Assembly: GCA_039933635.1 (NCBI GenBank) | Contig: JBDTNQ010000078.1 | Coordinates: 1 to 20,689, forward strand | Direction of reading: 5' to 3' | DNA from: JBDTNQ01 sp039933635 | GTDB lineage: Bacteria; Acidobacteriota; Vicinamibacteria; Vicinamibacterales; SCN-69-37 | Length of the DNA: 20,689 bases | Shown here: piece after piece, positions 1-7,271 of the stretch | Layout: every line of letters begins with the position of its first letter | How positions within the stretch are numbered: the stretch's first letter is position 1 | Position numbers and translations under genes: made by a program | The notes under the pieces: generated by a model | What the model saw: only the letters and a program-made list of their open reading frames with translations | Told to the model about the DNA's origin: nothing | Databases searched by the model: none

Positions 1-45
1 CACGGTGCACGGTGCGGGGTGCACGGTGCGGGTGCGCGGTGCAGG
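1..45. repeat. Degenerate heptad repeat array, left of the four-helix-bundle gene
   Basis: This short array consists of imperfect 7-base units of the form gtgcacg or gtgcggg, with one phase slip near position 31. It is cut by the window start, so its true length is unknown. It ends just before the stop codon of the four-helix-bundle gene. The units are the reverse complement of the cgtgcac units at 557-650, so the two arrays face each other across the gene. Confidence 0.75.
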
Positions 46-48
46 GGT

Positions 49-420
49 TCATTGGTGGTTCGACTGCGTCAGATAGAGAATGAGCTTTGTGGACGCTCCA
101 CGAGATCGACGGGCAAAGCTGGCGCACGTTTCCGCGACATCGGCGTTGATGAGACCAAGTTTGGTGGCCGTTTCAAGGTGGTCGATGAGTTCGTTTGCCG
201 AGGACAGGCTGATCCGGAGGAAGCGAGCAAAGTCCTTTGGCGCGTAGCGGCCGAACGCTTCCGCAATATTGGCGCACGCCGAGGAAGCCGACTCTTGTAA
301 CTGGCTCCTCAGCCAAGCATGGCCATCGAAGCGCCTGCCGCGCGTCTGCTCGAGGACGATGGCCCTGGCCTCATTCGCCAGTTGCCAGCACACCAGCTCA
401 TGATGATCTCTGGCACCCAT
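49..420 (-). CDS. Four helix bundle protein (23S rRNA intervening-sequence / S23 family)
   Basis: The 123-residue product has the layout of the S23/four-helix-bundle family. It opens with a helix of the 'ELVCWQLANEARAIV' type, followed by the family's central signature SASSACANIAEAFGR and then FARFLRISLSSANELIDHL. Length matches the usual 115-130 residues. It starts at the only plausible ATG (418-420) and has no clear Shine-Dalgarno sequence. These proteins were named from open reading frames in insertions of 23S rRNA genes, but many, like this one, lie outside rRNA. They resemble the accessory Avd protein of diversity-generating retroelements. No reverse transcriptase or rRNA sequence is present here. 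The gene is enclosed by inverted heptad arrays, and its neighbours do not suggest a role. Family assignment is firm; function is unknown. Confidence 0.85.
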   Translation of the reverse strand: MGARDHHELVCWQLANEARAIVLEQTRGRRFDGHAWLRSQLQESASSACANIAEAFGRYAPKDFARFLRISLSSANELIDHLETATKLGLINADVAETCASFARRSRGASTKLILYLTQSNHQ

Positions 421-556
421 TCAGACTGGCTGCGCATCTCACGTGCCAGGAATCGTCAGCTGTTTGTCGCAGTGTCACTCGATCGGGATCGCAGAATCTG
501 CCACGGGCGAGGGCGGTGGGGTTGAGATTCTTGCATCCTCGAATCGAGGGCCAACC

Positions 557-650
557 CCTGAACCGTGAACCGCACCATACACCCTGAACTGCACCCTGAA
601 CCACGAACCGTGCACCGTGCACCGTGCACCGTGAACTCTGAACCGTGCAC
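557..650. repeat. Heptad repeat array between the four-helix-bundle gene and the next gene
   Basis: From 557 to 650 the sequence is largely built of 7-base units with consensus YSTGMAC: cctgaac, cgtgaac, cacgaac, three perfect cgtgcac units at 609-629, then cgtgaac, tctgaac and cgtgcac. Two short irregular stretches interrupt it near 571-582 and 590-594. Adjacent units produce the palindrome gtgcac. There are no spacers, so it is not a CRISPR array. The whole stretch between the two flanking genes (421-653) holds this array plus about 136 bases (421-556) in which I see nothing distinct. The array ends three bases before the ATG of the following membrane protein gene. Confidence 0.85.
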
Positions 651-653
651 CCC

Positions 654-995
654 ATGTACGAGCCCAAATCCCAGCCCTTACTTCCCTTCCGCCGGTTCCT
701 GCGGCGGATGCTGAATCACTTCGGCCTCGTTGTCGCGGTGGTCGTGGTGTCGCTCGCAGCCGGAATGGTCGGCTACGTCGTGTTCGCCCGGATGAGCTGG
801 GTGGATGCGTTCGTGAACACCGCGATGCTGCTCGGCGGCATGGGGCCTATCGGTGAGCTGCCGAACGACGCGTCGAAGATCTTCGCGGGGTGCTACGCGC
901 TCTACGCCGGGCTCGTCTTCATCCTATCGGCTGGCGTGTTGCTCGCGCCGATCGTGCATCGCATTCTGCACAAGATCCACGCCGACAAAGCGTGA
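654..995 (+). CDS. Small two-helix membrane protein resembling a K+-channel pore module with a degenerate filter
   Basis: The 113-residue product has a basic N-terminus, a first membrane helix (about residues 22-46), a re-entrant-like segment and a second membrane helix (about 79-104), then a basic tail ending HRILHKIHADKA. The middle reads TAMLLGGMGPIGELP followed by FAGCYALYAGLVFILSAG. This has the spacing of the pore loop and inner helix of two-TM ion channels, but the K+ selectivity signature TVGYG is replaced by GGMGPIG. It therefore probably does not conduct K+ in the classical way. I chose the ATG at 654; a GTG at 645 inside the repeat array would add three residues, and an in-frame stop lies just upstream at 639. 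It converges with the ketosynthase gene, 9 bases away. Membrane topology is clear; the channel relationship is an inference. Confidence 0.65.
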   Translation: MYEPKSQPLLPFRRFLRRMLNHFGLVVAVVVVSLAAGMVGYVVFARMSWVDAFVNTAMLLGGMGPIGELPNDASKIFAGCYALYAGLVFILSAGVLLAPIVHRILHKIHADKA

Positions 996-1004
996 CCGGA
1001 TCTG

Positions 1005-2222
1005 TCACTCAACAGCCGTCAGCACGAGCGCCGAGTCGTTGCCACCGAAGGCCAACGACGTCGAGACGCCGCAGCGGACGCGGAGGGCGCGCGCGTCGTT
1101 AGCGACGATCTCCAGATTGCAGGCAGGATCGGTTCGCTCGTGGTGAATGGTCGGCGGCACGATGCCACGATCGATCGTCATGGCGAGCGCTGCGGCTTCA
1201 ATCGCGCCGGCGGCGCCAAGACAATGACCGACCATCGACTTGATCGAGGTCACGGGAATCCGCGAGGCGCGGGCGCCAAAGACGCGGTGAAACGCCTCCG
1301 CTTCAGCCGCGTCGTTGTTCGGCGTCGCGGTGCCGTGCGCGTTCACATGATCCACATCGGCGACCGACAAACCCGCCTGCGCGAGCGCAACCGTGATGGC
1401 CCGCCCAATCGTCGCGCCGTCCGGTTCGGGAGACGTCGCGTGATGAGCCTCGCAGGCCACGCCGTGTCCGGCGATCTCGGCATAGACGTGTGCGCCGCGA
1501 CGACGCGCATGGCTCAGATCTTCGAGCACGAGAATCGCCGCCGCCTCACCGAGGTTCATGCCGGCCCGGGAAACATCGAACGGGCGGCATGGTTCGGTGT
1601 CCACGAGTCGGAGTGCGTTGAATCCGCCGACCGTCACCGCACAAAGCACATCCGAACCGCCAGAGACCACCACGTCCGCGCGACCTCGTCGAATCAGATC
1701 GGTGCCGTACGCGATGGCGATCGTGCTCGACGAGCACGCGGCCACCACACACGAACGCAGGCCGCGGAACCCAAAGTGCTCGGCCACGACGTCGACGTTG
1801 GTGTTGGAGAAGTGATGAAAGATGTCCCTGGGACGCGCGGGGGCCGGGTCTTGGCCGCGGAACGAGGCCAGGTATCGCTGATTCCGGCGAAGGTCTCCGG
1901 TGCCCGCGCCGAGGAGCACCGCCACGCGCGTGCGATCGAGCGTGTCGTCGAGACCGGCGTCAGCCAGTGCTTCGATCGTCGCCACGACCGCAAGCCGGTC
2001 GCTTCTGGACCAGCGCGTCAGTCGAACGCCCGGCAGCCGGACCGACCAGTCGATCGGAGGAATCTCCGCGGCAATCTGGCTCCGAAAGCCAGAGGCATCA
2101 AATTGGGCAGGTCTCCCGATGCCGCAACGGCCGGATGTCAGACCCTCCCAGACTGCCTCTCGGCTCACGCCCAGCGACGAGACGCAGCCAATTCCGCTGA
2201 CCGCGATCCGGCGGGTGGTCAT
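1005..2222 (-). CDS. Beta-ketoacyl-ACP synthase (KAS II / FabF-like, catalytically complete KS-alpha)
   Basis: The 405-residue product is a condensing enzyme that would extend an ACP-bound acyl chain with malonyl-ACP. The catalytic set is intact: the nucleophile Cys163 in VAACSSS, His296 in VNAHGTATPNND, Lys328 in SIKSM and His333 in VGHCLGAAGAIEA. The C-terminal glycine-rich stretch SLAFGGNDSALVL is also typical. The start is the ATG at 2220-2222, because its ATGA overlaps the stop of the upstream PHP gene and the protein then begins MTTRRIAVSGIGCVSSLG, the normal family N-terminus. It is the last gene of a seven-gene minus-strand operon whose first gene encodes a ketosynthase homologue lacking all the catalytic residues except lysine. 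The two probably form a KS/chain-length-factor heterodimer as in aryl-polyene synthases. The family call is firm; the pairing is inferred. Confidence 0.93.
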   Translation of the reverse strand: MTTRRIAVSGIGCVSSLGVSREAVWEGLTSGRCGIGRPAQFDASGFRSQIAAEIPPIDWSVRLPGVRLTRWSRSDRLAVVATIEALADAGLDDTLDRTRVAVLLGAGTGDLRRNQRYLASFRGQDPAPARPRDIFHHFSNTNVDVVAEHFGFRGLRSCVVAACSSSTIAIAYGTDLIRRGRADVVVSGGSDVLCAVTVGGFNALRLVDTEPCRPFDVSRAGMNLGEAAAILVLEDLSHARRRGAHVYAEIAGHGVACEAHHATSPEPDGATIGRAITVALAQAGLSVADVDHVNAHGTATPNNDAAEAEAFHRVFGARASRIPVTSIKSMVGHCLGAAGAIEAAALAMTIDRGIVPPTIHHERTDPACNLEIVANDARALRVRCGVSTSLAFGGNDSALVLTAVE

Positions 2223-3178
2223 TTCCCGGTCAGGGCCGCCGTGGCGCCAGGCGTGATAGGCATCGATTGATCGGACGCCCACGCCTCGCGGCACTCGCGC
2301 ACCCGACGCGCCTCCCGCGCCTTGTGGGTGACGGCCACGATGCCCGGTACGACGACCGCCGGCACGCACAGGGCGAGCGTGCACGCGGTGCTGACGAAGT
2401 GATCCTTGAGCCCTAGGTCGCTGCGCTCCAACCCGACGAGGGACCGCCAGTAGTTCAGGATGACGCCGTAGACCTCACTCGTCATCCGGCCGAGGGTGCC
2501 GTGGACACCTCCGACGCGGGCGCGTCCGGACCGCACATGCGCGAGGAACTCCTCGCGCGTCGCTCCGTCAGCCTCCGTGAAGCTCGTCCCCACCCACTGC
2601 AGCGTGTGCGCATCGCTTCCACCCGTCACGGCCAGTGACCGGCCGCGGCGCGCGGCCTCGGCCCGCAGCTCCGCGGAGAGACGATTGTGCGCAGGCAGCA
2701 TGGCGCCATTGTGGATCTCCACGGCGGGTGCCAGCCTCAGCACACGGCCGAGATAGTCCGCGAGCGGCAGATGAGACGCGCGATAGAAGAAGAACAGATG
2801 ATTCACCGCGAAGAACACGCGTTCGTCTCGCAGAAACGCCGCCACATCGAGGGCGTTCGGCCGCAGGCGCTGCACTTCCCGGTGCTGGCGTTCCGTCATC
2901 CCGATTGCACCGAGGTGGACCCGCATGTCAGGCACGTCGGGGAATGCGCACTCAATCTCCTCGCCCATGATGAAGTCGGTCGCATCAGGGTAGGCGTCGA
3001 GGAACTCCAGGCACCCGTCGATGCTGTCGTGATCGGTCAGGCAGACCAGGTCCATCCCGCGGGCCTTGGCCGTCCGATACACCGCCTCGGGACTCGAGTA
3101 ACTGTCGCGCGCCCGCAGACGCCGAAAGTGGCTCGCATAGCCCGAGTGATACGAGTGGACGTGTAAATCGGCCTTCAC
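2219..3178 (-). CDS. PHP-domain metal-dependent phosphoesterase with a C-terminal hydrophobic segment
   Basis: The 319-residue product carries the PHP (polymerase and histidinol phosphatase) metal-binding signatures in order: DLHVHS at residues 4-9, LTDHDS at 47-52, the acidic EE pair at 73-74, NHLF at 126-129 and GGSDAH at 186-191. Members hydrolyse phosphate esters with a multinuclear metal centre. Unusually, the PHP part is followed by a tail with one hydrophobic stretch (about 263-285) that could be a membrane anchor. It starts at GTG 3176-3178, whose GTGA overlaps the stop codon of the barrel-protein gene; an in-frame upstream extension only reads through that gene. Its own stop overlaps the ketosynthase start. 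The substrate is unknown; a phosphorylated lipid or sugar intermediate of the cluster is possible. Confidence 0.85.
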   Translation of the reverse strand: MKADLHVHSYHSGYASHFRRLRARDSYSSPEAVYRTAKARGMDLVCLTDHDSIDGCLEFLDAYPDATDFIMGEEIECAFPDVPDMRVHLGAIGMTERQHREVQRLRPNALDVAAFLRDERVFFAVNHLFFFYRASHLPLADYLGRVLRLAPAVEIHNGAMLPAHNRLSAELRAEAARRGRSLAVTGGSDAHTLQWVGTSFTEADGATREEFLAHVRSGRARVGGVHGTLGRMTSEVYGVILNYWRSLVGLERSDLGLKDHFVSTACTLALCVPAVVVPGIVAVTHKAREARRVRECREAWASDQSMPITPGATAALTGK

Positions 3179-6129
3179 AGCGGTTTGAGTACCAGAAACT
3201 GCAGCACGACGGATCCCGACTTCGCCACGGGCGCCGGCAGGAAGCTCTTGCCGACGTCGACCTTGAACATCGTATTCCAGGGCGCCTTGAAGTTGACCGC
3301 CACCCCGGTGCCCGTGATGGACCGCCGCCTCGCCTCGTCGCCGAGGAGGCTGCCAAACGCCTGATCGAGAAACAGGTCGAGCCGGTACTGCTCGAACACG
3401 TTGAACGAGTACGAGCCGCGCAGCAGCGTCAGGTCCCTCATCTTGATGCCCGCCGACGGCACGCCGTGCATCCGGACCTCGTCGAACAGCCCGAACTGAT
3501 ACATGCTGAACCGGTCCAGGTTGCGACCGCCATACCAGCCCGCGCCCACGTGCAACGTCTGAAAGGTCGTGATGAAGAAGTCCTTCGCGACCGTAGCCGC
3601 ATACCGCCGGTAGTCGGGGCGCGGCGCGACCAGCGCGTCCGGCTCCCCCCATGGCGCCGATGACGTCCGGTGGTACGCACCACCGGTGACGTTCACGAGG
3701 TAGCCGCGCCGTTTGTACTCGTACCCCGCGCCAATCCCGTGCGTCAGGGTGTTCCGGGGCAGGATGAGGTCCGGGTCGGTCGTCGTGTCGTGAAAATAGA
3801 AATCGTAGTGAAACTGATAGTTCGCCTTGAGCTTCTGGAACGGCGTGAACTGCCAGCCGATGTTGGCGCCGATGTTGCCGGGAATGTTCAGGACCCGCTC
3901 AGCCTTCCGCTCACCGCCGGCATCCACGACGATGTCGTTGCTGGGGACCGCGATGCCAAAGAAGTCCACGCTCGCGTCGAGCGGCAGCGTCCCGAGATGT
4001 GGTGTCTGGATGTTTCCAAGGGCCAGAACACCGGCAAACAGGAGGGCGAGTTGGCTGTCGGGCCCAGGGAATGCGAAGTTCAGATAGTCGATGCCGAACA
4101 TCGGCAGCGGGTAGCTGTAGGACGGATCGATCGTCGCGCCCATGGCCATGGCTTTCGACGACATCGTGACGCGATCGCTCACCACGCGGCCCGTTCCCTG
4201 GCGCGCGAGATAGCGCAGGCCCTGGTCCGTGTCACGAAACATCACGTGATCGCTCGCATGCGCGGCCGCGCGCCGCATCCCAAAGTCCTGTGGTTCGATC
4301 TCGAATGCCGAGTACCGGACCTCCTTTTCCACGAGCAGGTTCTGCCCCGCCACGAGCCAAATCTGCTTCGTCGTCACGTGCACGGGCAGGAACACCGGGC
4401 CACGAGCGGGATCGGCCACCTGGGCGAAATCGATCGTCTCTTCACTCGAGATCACCGGCGCCTTCCCGCGAGCCTGAATGGTGTTGATTCTCAGGCGCTG
4501 AAAGGTCTCGGCATCGATCCACACACGGCCCGCATACAGCGTCGGCGACGAACGAATCGGCTCGAATGTGACGACGTACGATCGCCGGCCGTCGATCGTG
4601 GCCATGCCGTCGAGCCGATAGCTGTAGTCCGTCGTGAATTGCAGGTCCAGCGGCAGCGACAACACCTTCTCGGCCTGCAATAGTGGAAACGCCGGCCGGT
4701 CCGGCCCCCACTTCGTGCCATTCACGGAAAACGACAGCTCGTCCCATTCGACCGCGCCGGCATCAGCGAAGAAGCGGTTCTCGGTGACCACCTGAAACGC
4801 GTCGGTCGACGTCGGACGGAAGTGCATCTCCATCCGCGCGTTGGCGATATATGAGCGGAAGCGCGCGGTCTGCACGGCCCGGGTCTGCTGCTCGCGGGAT
4901 ATGACTTCCGCGACCGAAAGCGCGGCCACGGCGCCCACTTCCGCGCGGGCGACGTAGACCTGCGCGGCGCCATAGTTCAGATCGATCACCCTCGCGTGAC
5001 CGGCCCGCGGTATCGAGAAGCTGAGGACCTTCGTCGACGCCTCGTACGCGAACACCAGCGGCATCGTCACACGATCGATGGGGTCTCGCAGTGTGGGGCG
5101 CCGGCCAAGCGCATCCTGGAGGGACACGCGGACGTCGGACTCAGGTGTGTCCCAGCAGGCCAGATAGGTCGAGAGCGTCGACAGGTTGTAGAACAGCTGG
5201 TGGCCGACCGCGACCCGGTCCCCAGCCGTCGTTGTCAGGGCCAGCGCCACCGACGCATCATCCAGGGCCACCACATCGGCGCTGAAGAGGTCGCGGAGCT
5301 GATTTTCCGCAGTGAGCACGGCTTCGATGACATCGGCGGAACCGGTGAACGTGGCCGTTCGAGAGCGACCGGCGAGCTCCGCGAGGGCCGTTTTCACCCA
5401 CTTGGCAGCCGCCGCGGCGGGCACGGCGTCCAGCGGCACGCCGGTCACCATGGTCGTCGCTGACGGATCGGCGCTTTGCACGATCGCGGTCAATGTTGGA
5501 GACAACGCCGCGTCGCGTCCGTTGCTGCCGAAGGCCGCGATGTCCACATACGGCGCCACGTCTCGGGCGTACAGGCTCGACTGTCGCGCGGTGTCGTCGG
5601 CGGCCACGGACATCTGGACCGTCCATGCGCGCGGATCGGCCGCGCGCACCTGTACCGCGGCCAATTTCAGAACAAACGCGGCTGCCGCGGGATCGAAGTC
5701 CCGATTGGCCACGTCAAATTGATACGCGGCGATGCGGCCGCGCGCGTGGCTGGCGACGGCCCGCATGGCGGTCGCAAACGCCTCCCCGTCCGACTCGCGA
5801 ACCGGGCTGTCGGCCACCGACAGTAGGACAGGCACGGTCCGCCGTGCATACTCCAACAATCGCGCGTCGAAGCGTTGCCAGTTGCCCGACGCGATAAGGT
5901 CCTGCACGTCCGACCACGAAAGAATCAACCGGACGAAGGCCGCTGGCCGCGTGTCGGCACCGTTACCCAGGCGATCCAGGGCGGGCGCGAGGATCGCGGG
6001 CCCGGCGAGCGGCTCGTCCACGCCCAGTCCGCGCAGTACTGAAGTCGCCGTCGGCGTCTGCGCGCTCGCCGATGGCGCGGGCATCAAAACACCCAGAAGC
6101 AGAACGCCGGCGATGGCGAGACGCGTCAT
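3175..6129 (-). CDS. Large exported protein: N-terminal barrel-like enzyme fold, LolA-like middle region, C-terminal outer-membrane beta-barrel
   Basis: I do not recognise a named family for the whole 984-residue protein. It begins with a signal peptide (MTRLAIAGVLLLGVLMPAPSASA). Residues of roughly 30-330 alternate strands and helices (for example AAYQFDVANRD and YVDIAAFGSNGRD) like a TIM-barrel glycosidase-type fold. Around 470-570 it has the pattern YRLDGMATIDGRRSYVV...GRVWIDAETFQRLRI...EETIDFAQV, resembling outer-membrane lipoprotein-sorting (LolA-like) domains. From about 680 to the end it shows alternating amphipathic strands rich in Tyr and Phe, and near the end the stretch GTGVAVNFKAPWNTMFKVDVGKSF resembles the last strands of Omp85-type barrels. 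It starts at ATG 6127-6129, overlapping the deacetylase stop as ATGA. It may help place the cluster's lipid product in the outer membrane. Coding and export are secure; the domain calls are tentative. Confidence 0.65.
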   Translation of the reverse strand: MTRLAIAGVLLLGVLMPAPSASAQTPTATSVLRGLGVDEPLAGPAILAPALDRLGNGADTRPAAFVRLILSWSDVQDLIASGNWQRFDARLLEYARRTVPVLLSVADSPVRESDGEAFATAMRAVASHARGRIAAYQFDVANRDFDPAAAAFVLKLAAVQVRAADPRAWTVQMSVAADDTARQSSLYARDVAPYVDIAAFGSNGRDAALSPTLTAIVQSADPSATTMVTGVPLDAVPAAAAAKWVKTALAELAGRSRTATFTGSADVIEAVLTAENQLRDLFSADVVALDDASVALALTTTAGDRVAVGHQLFYNLSTLSTYLACWDTPESDVRVSLQDALGRRPTLRDPIDRVTMPLVFAYEASTKVLSFSIPRAGHARVIDLNYGAAQVYVARAEVGAVAALSVAEVISREQQTRAVQTARFRSYIANARMEMHFRPTSTDAFQVVTENRFFADAGAVEWDELSFSVNGTKWGPDRPAFPLLQAEKVLSLPLDLQFTTDYSYRLDGMATIDGRRSYVVTFEPIRSSPTLYAGRVWIDAETFQRLRINTIQARGKAPVISSEETIDFAQVADPARGPVFLPVHVTTKQIWLVAGQNLLVEKEVRYSAFEIEPQDFGMRRAAAHASDHVMFRDTDQGLRYLARQGTGRVVSDRVTMSSKAMAMGATIDPSYSYPLPMFGIDYLNFAFPGPDSQLALLFAGVLALGNIQTPHLGTLPLDASVDFFGIAVPSNDIVVDAGGERKAERVLNIPGNIGANIGWQFTPFQKLKANYQFHYDFYFHDTTTDPDLILPRNTLTHGIGAGYEYKRRGYLVNVTGGAYHRTSSAPWGEPDALVAPRPDYRRYAATVAKDFFITTFQTLHVGAGWYGGRNLDRFSMYQFGLFDEVRMHGVPSAGIKMRDLTLLRGSYSFNVFEQYRLDLFLDQAFGSLLGDEARRRSITGTGVAVNFKAPWNTMFKVDVGKSFLPAPVAKSGSVVLQFLVLKPL

Positions 6130-6953
6130 GTGATCGCTTCTTCCTGTTCCGGGACCAGCGGCTCGAACCGCGCGCCTCGTAGGACTTGCTCGAACCGCGA
6201 GGCGAACCCGCTCAATCTGAAATAGTGCGCGAACCACAACCCCAACGGGAGGGCGACGTGTGGCGGGCTCGGATCAACTTCCCAGGGATGGACCCAGAAC
6301 ACGGCCCGCTCGCCCCGCAGGTTCCGGCGCTCGACTTCACGAAGCACCGTCGACGGACGGGCCATCCGCAGTCCCCACCCTCCACCCAGCGGCACGTTCT
6401 GTCCGAAGCGCCGCCCCACCATCGGCGGAACTTCGAGGATCGATCCGTGTGGCGTCTCGCGGCGATGCGGCTCATGCGGATAGCGGGGATTGCCGACGAC
6501 ACGCATGGGCGCCATGCTCGAATCGCACGTGACACCCCGCGCGGCCAGCACGTCCAAGGCCCACAGCGACCGATCGTTGATGGACCACTCCGGAGCGCGA
6601 AACGTCCGGATGGCGCCCGTGCCGGCCCCCGTCAACGCGCGGAGACTCCGATCCAGATCTCTGGCAAACCCATCGGGCCCGAGTTCGTACACGCGCGTGT
6701 GTAGGTGGCCGTGCGATCCGATTTGGTGCCCGGCGTCCCGAATTCGAGCGATCAGCTCGGGGAAGCGCTCGGCGACATAGCCAAGGACGAAGAAGGTGCC
6801 GCGCGCGCCACATCGATCCAGCAGGTCGAGCAGACGGGTGGTGTTGTCGACCACCCGCGAAGGCAGCGAGGGCCAGACGCTCTGGGCGAGGCCCGGCACG
6901 CCGCAGATGTGGAACCACTCCTCCACATCGACGGTGAGCGCGTTCGCGGTCAT
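6126..6953 (-). CDS. Polysaccharide deacetylase family protein (NodB fold with DUF3473-type C-terminus)
   Basis: The 275-residue product has NodB-fold motifs: TVDVEEWFH (residues 7-15, motif 1 acid), SHGHLHTR (80-87, metal-binding histidines 81 and 85) and FRAPEWSI (118-125, motif 3). Near the C-terminus it has FWVHPWEVDP. The latter is characteristic of the DUF3473-containing deacetylases found in exopolysaccharide loci linked to exosortase (XrtA). No exosortase or PEP-CTERM gene is visible here. Such enzymes remove N-acetyl groups from amino sugars. I used ATG 6951-6953, which gives the usual MTANALTVDVEE opening; a TTG at 6981-6983, directly abutting the ACP stop, would add ten residues. 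Its stop overlaps the next gene's start. Its place inside a ketosynthase operon is unusual and suggests a sugar-modified lipid product. Confidence 0.88.
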   Translation of the reverse strand: MTANALTVDVEEWFHICGVPGLAQSVWPSLPSRVVDNTTRLLDLLDRCGARGTFFVLGYVAERFPELIARIRDAGHQIGSHGHLHTRVYELGPDGFARDLDRSLRALTGAGTGAIRTFRAPEWSINDRSLWALDVLAARGVTCDSSMAPMRVVGNPRYPHEPHRRETPHGSILEVPPMVGRRFGQNVPLGGGWGLRMARPSTVLREVERRNLRGERAVFWVHPWEVDPSPPHVALPLGLWFAHYFRLSGFASRFEQVLRGARFEPLVPEQEEAIT

Positions 6954-6983
6954 GTACCTGGAACGGGCCTTGCGTCCCGGCAA

Positions 6984-7271
6984 TCAGGCGGGCTTCGACG
7001 CCGAACGCTTCGCCACGATGAACTCGGCGATCGAATCCACGGATCGCAACACCCGGTTGCCGATCTGATCGTCGGTGATCGCCGTGCCGAAGGTGCGCTC
7101 GATCTCGAGGACCAGCTCGAGCGCGTCGATCGAGTCGAGGCCGAGCCCTTCGCCGAAGAGCGCGACGTTGTCGGCAATTTCGGCAGGTGGCATTTCGAGC
7201 CGCAGGCTCTTCACGATGACTTCCTTGATCTTCATCTTGAGCTCGGCATCAGCCAGGTGCTCAGTGCTCAC
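6984..7271 (-). CDS. Acyl carrier protein
   Basis: The 95-residue protein is acidic and helical, with the phosphopantetheine attachment motif GLDSIDALELVLEIE; Ser47 of DSI is the modified residue. It would carry the growing acyl chain between ketosynthase, ketoreductase and dehydratase. The start is GTG 7269-7271, whose GTGA overlaps the ketoreductase stop, giving an N-terminus VSTEHLADAELKMKIKEV. An internal ATG at codon 13 is an alternative that would give a more standard 83-residue ACP. The ORF reads further upstream in frame, but that part is a shadow of the ketoreductase gene. It is the third gene of the operon and is probably dedicated to this pathway, not to housekeeping fatty acid synthesis. 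Confidence 0.92.
   Translation of the reverse strand: MSTEHLADAELKMKIKEVIVKSLRLEMPPAEIADNVALFGEGLGLDSIDALELVLEIERTFGTAITDDQIGNRVLRSVDSIAEFIVAKRSASKPA

Noticed and set aside
421..556. rRNA or retroelement remnant next to the four-helix-bundle gene
   Set aside because: No rRNA-like sequence, reverse transcriptase or variable repeat could be recognised in or near this stretch.
557..650. CRISPR array
   Set aside because: Units are 7 bases, contiguous and degenerate, with no unique spacers and no cas genes in the window.
398..667. A minus-strand open frame running through the heptad array, reading CTVHGARFVVQG-like repeats
   Set aside because: The 7-base units leave several frames open by chance; the peptide is a translation of the repeats with no family features and overlaps the start of a real gene.
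1140..2270. Long plus-strand frame opposite the ketosynthase gene
   Set aside because: It is a GC-driven shadow rich in Arg, Gly and His without motifs; the opposite strand encodes an intact ketosynthase.
2223..2384. N-terminal extension of the active ketosynthase
   Set aside because: The 54 extra residues overlap the PHP gene and have no homology-like features; the ATG at 2222 gives the normal family N-terminus.
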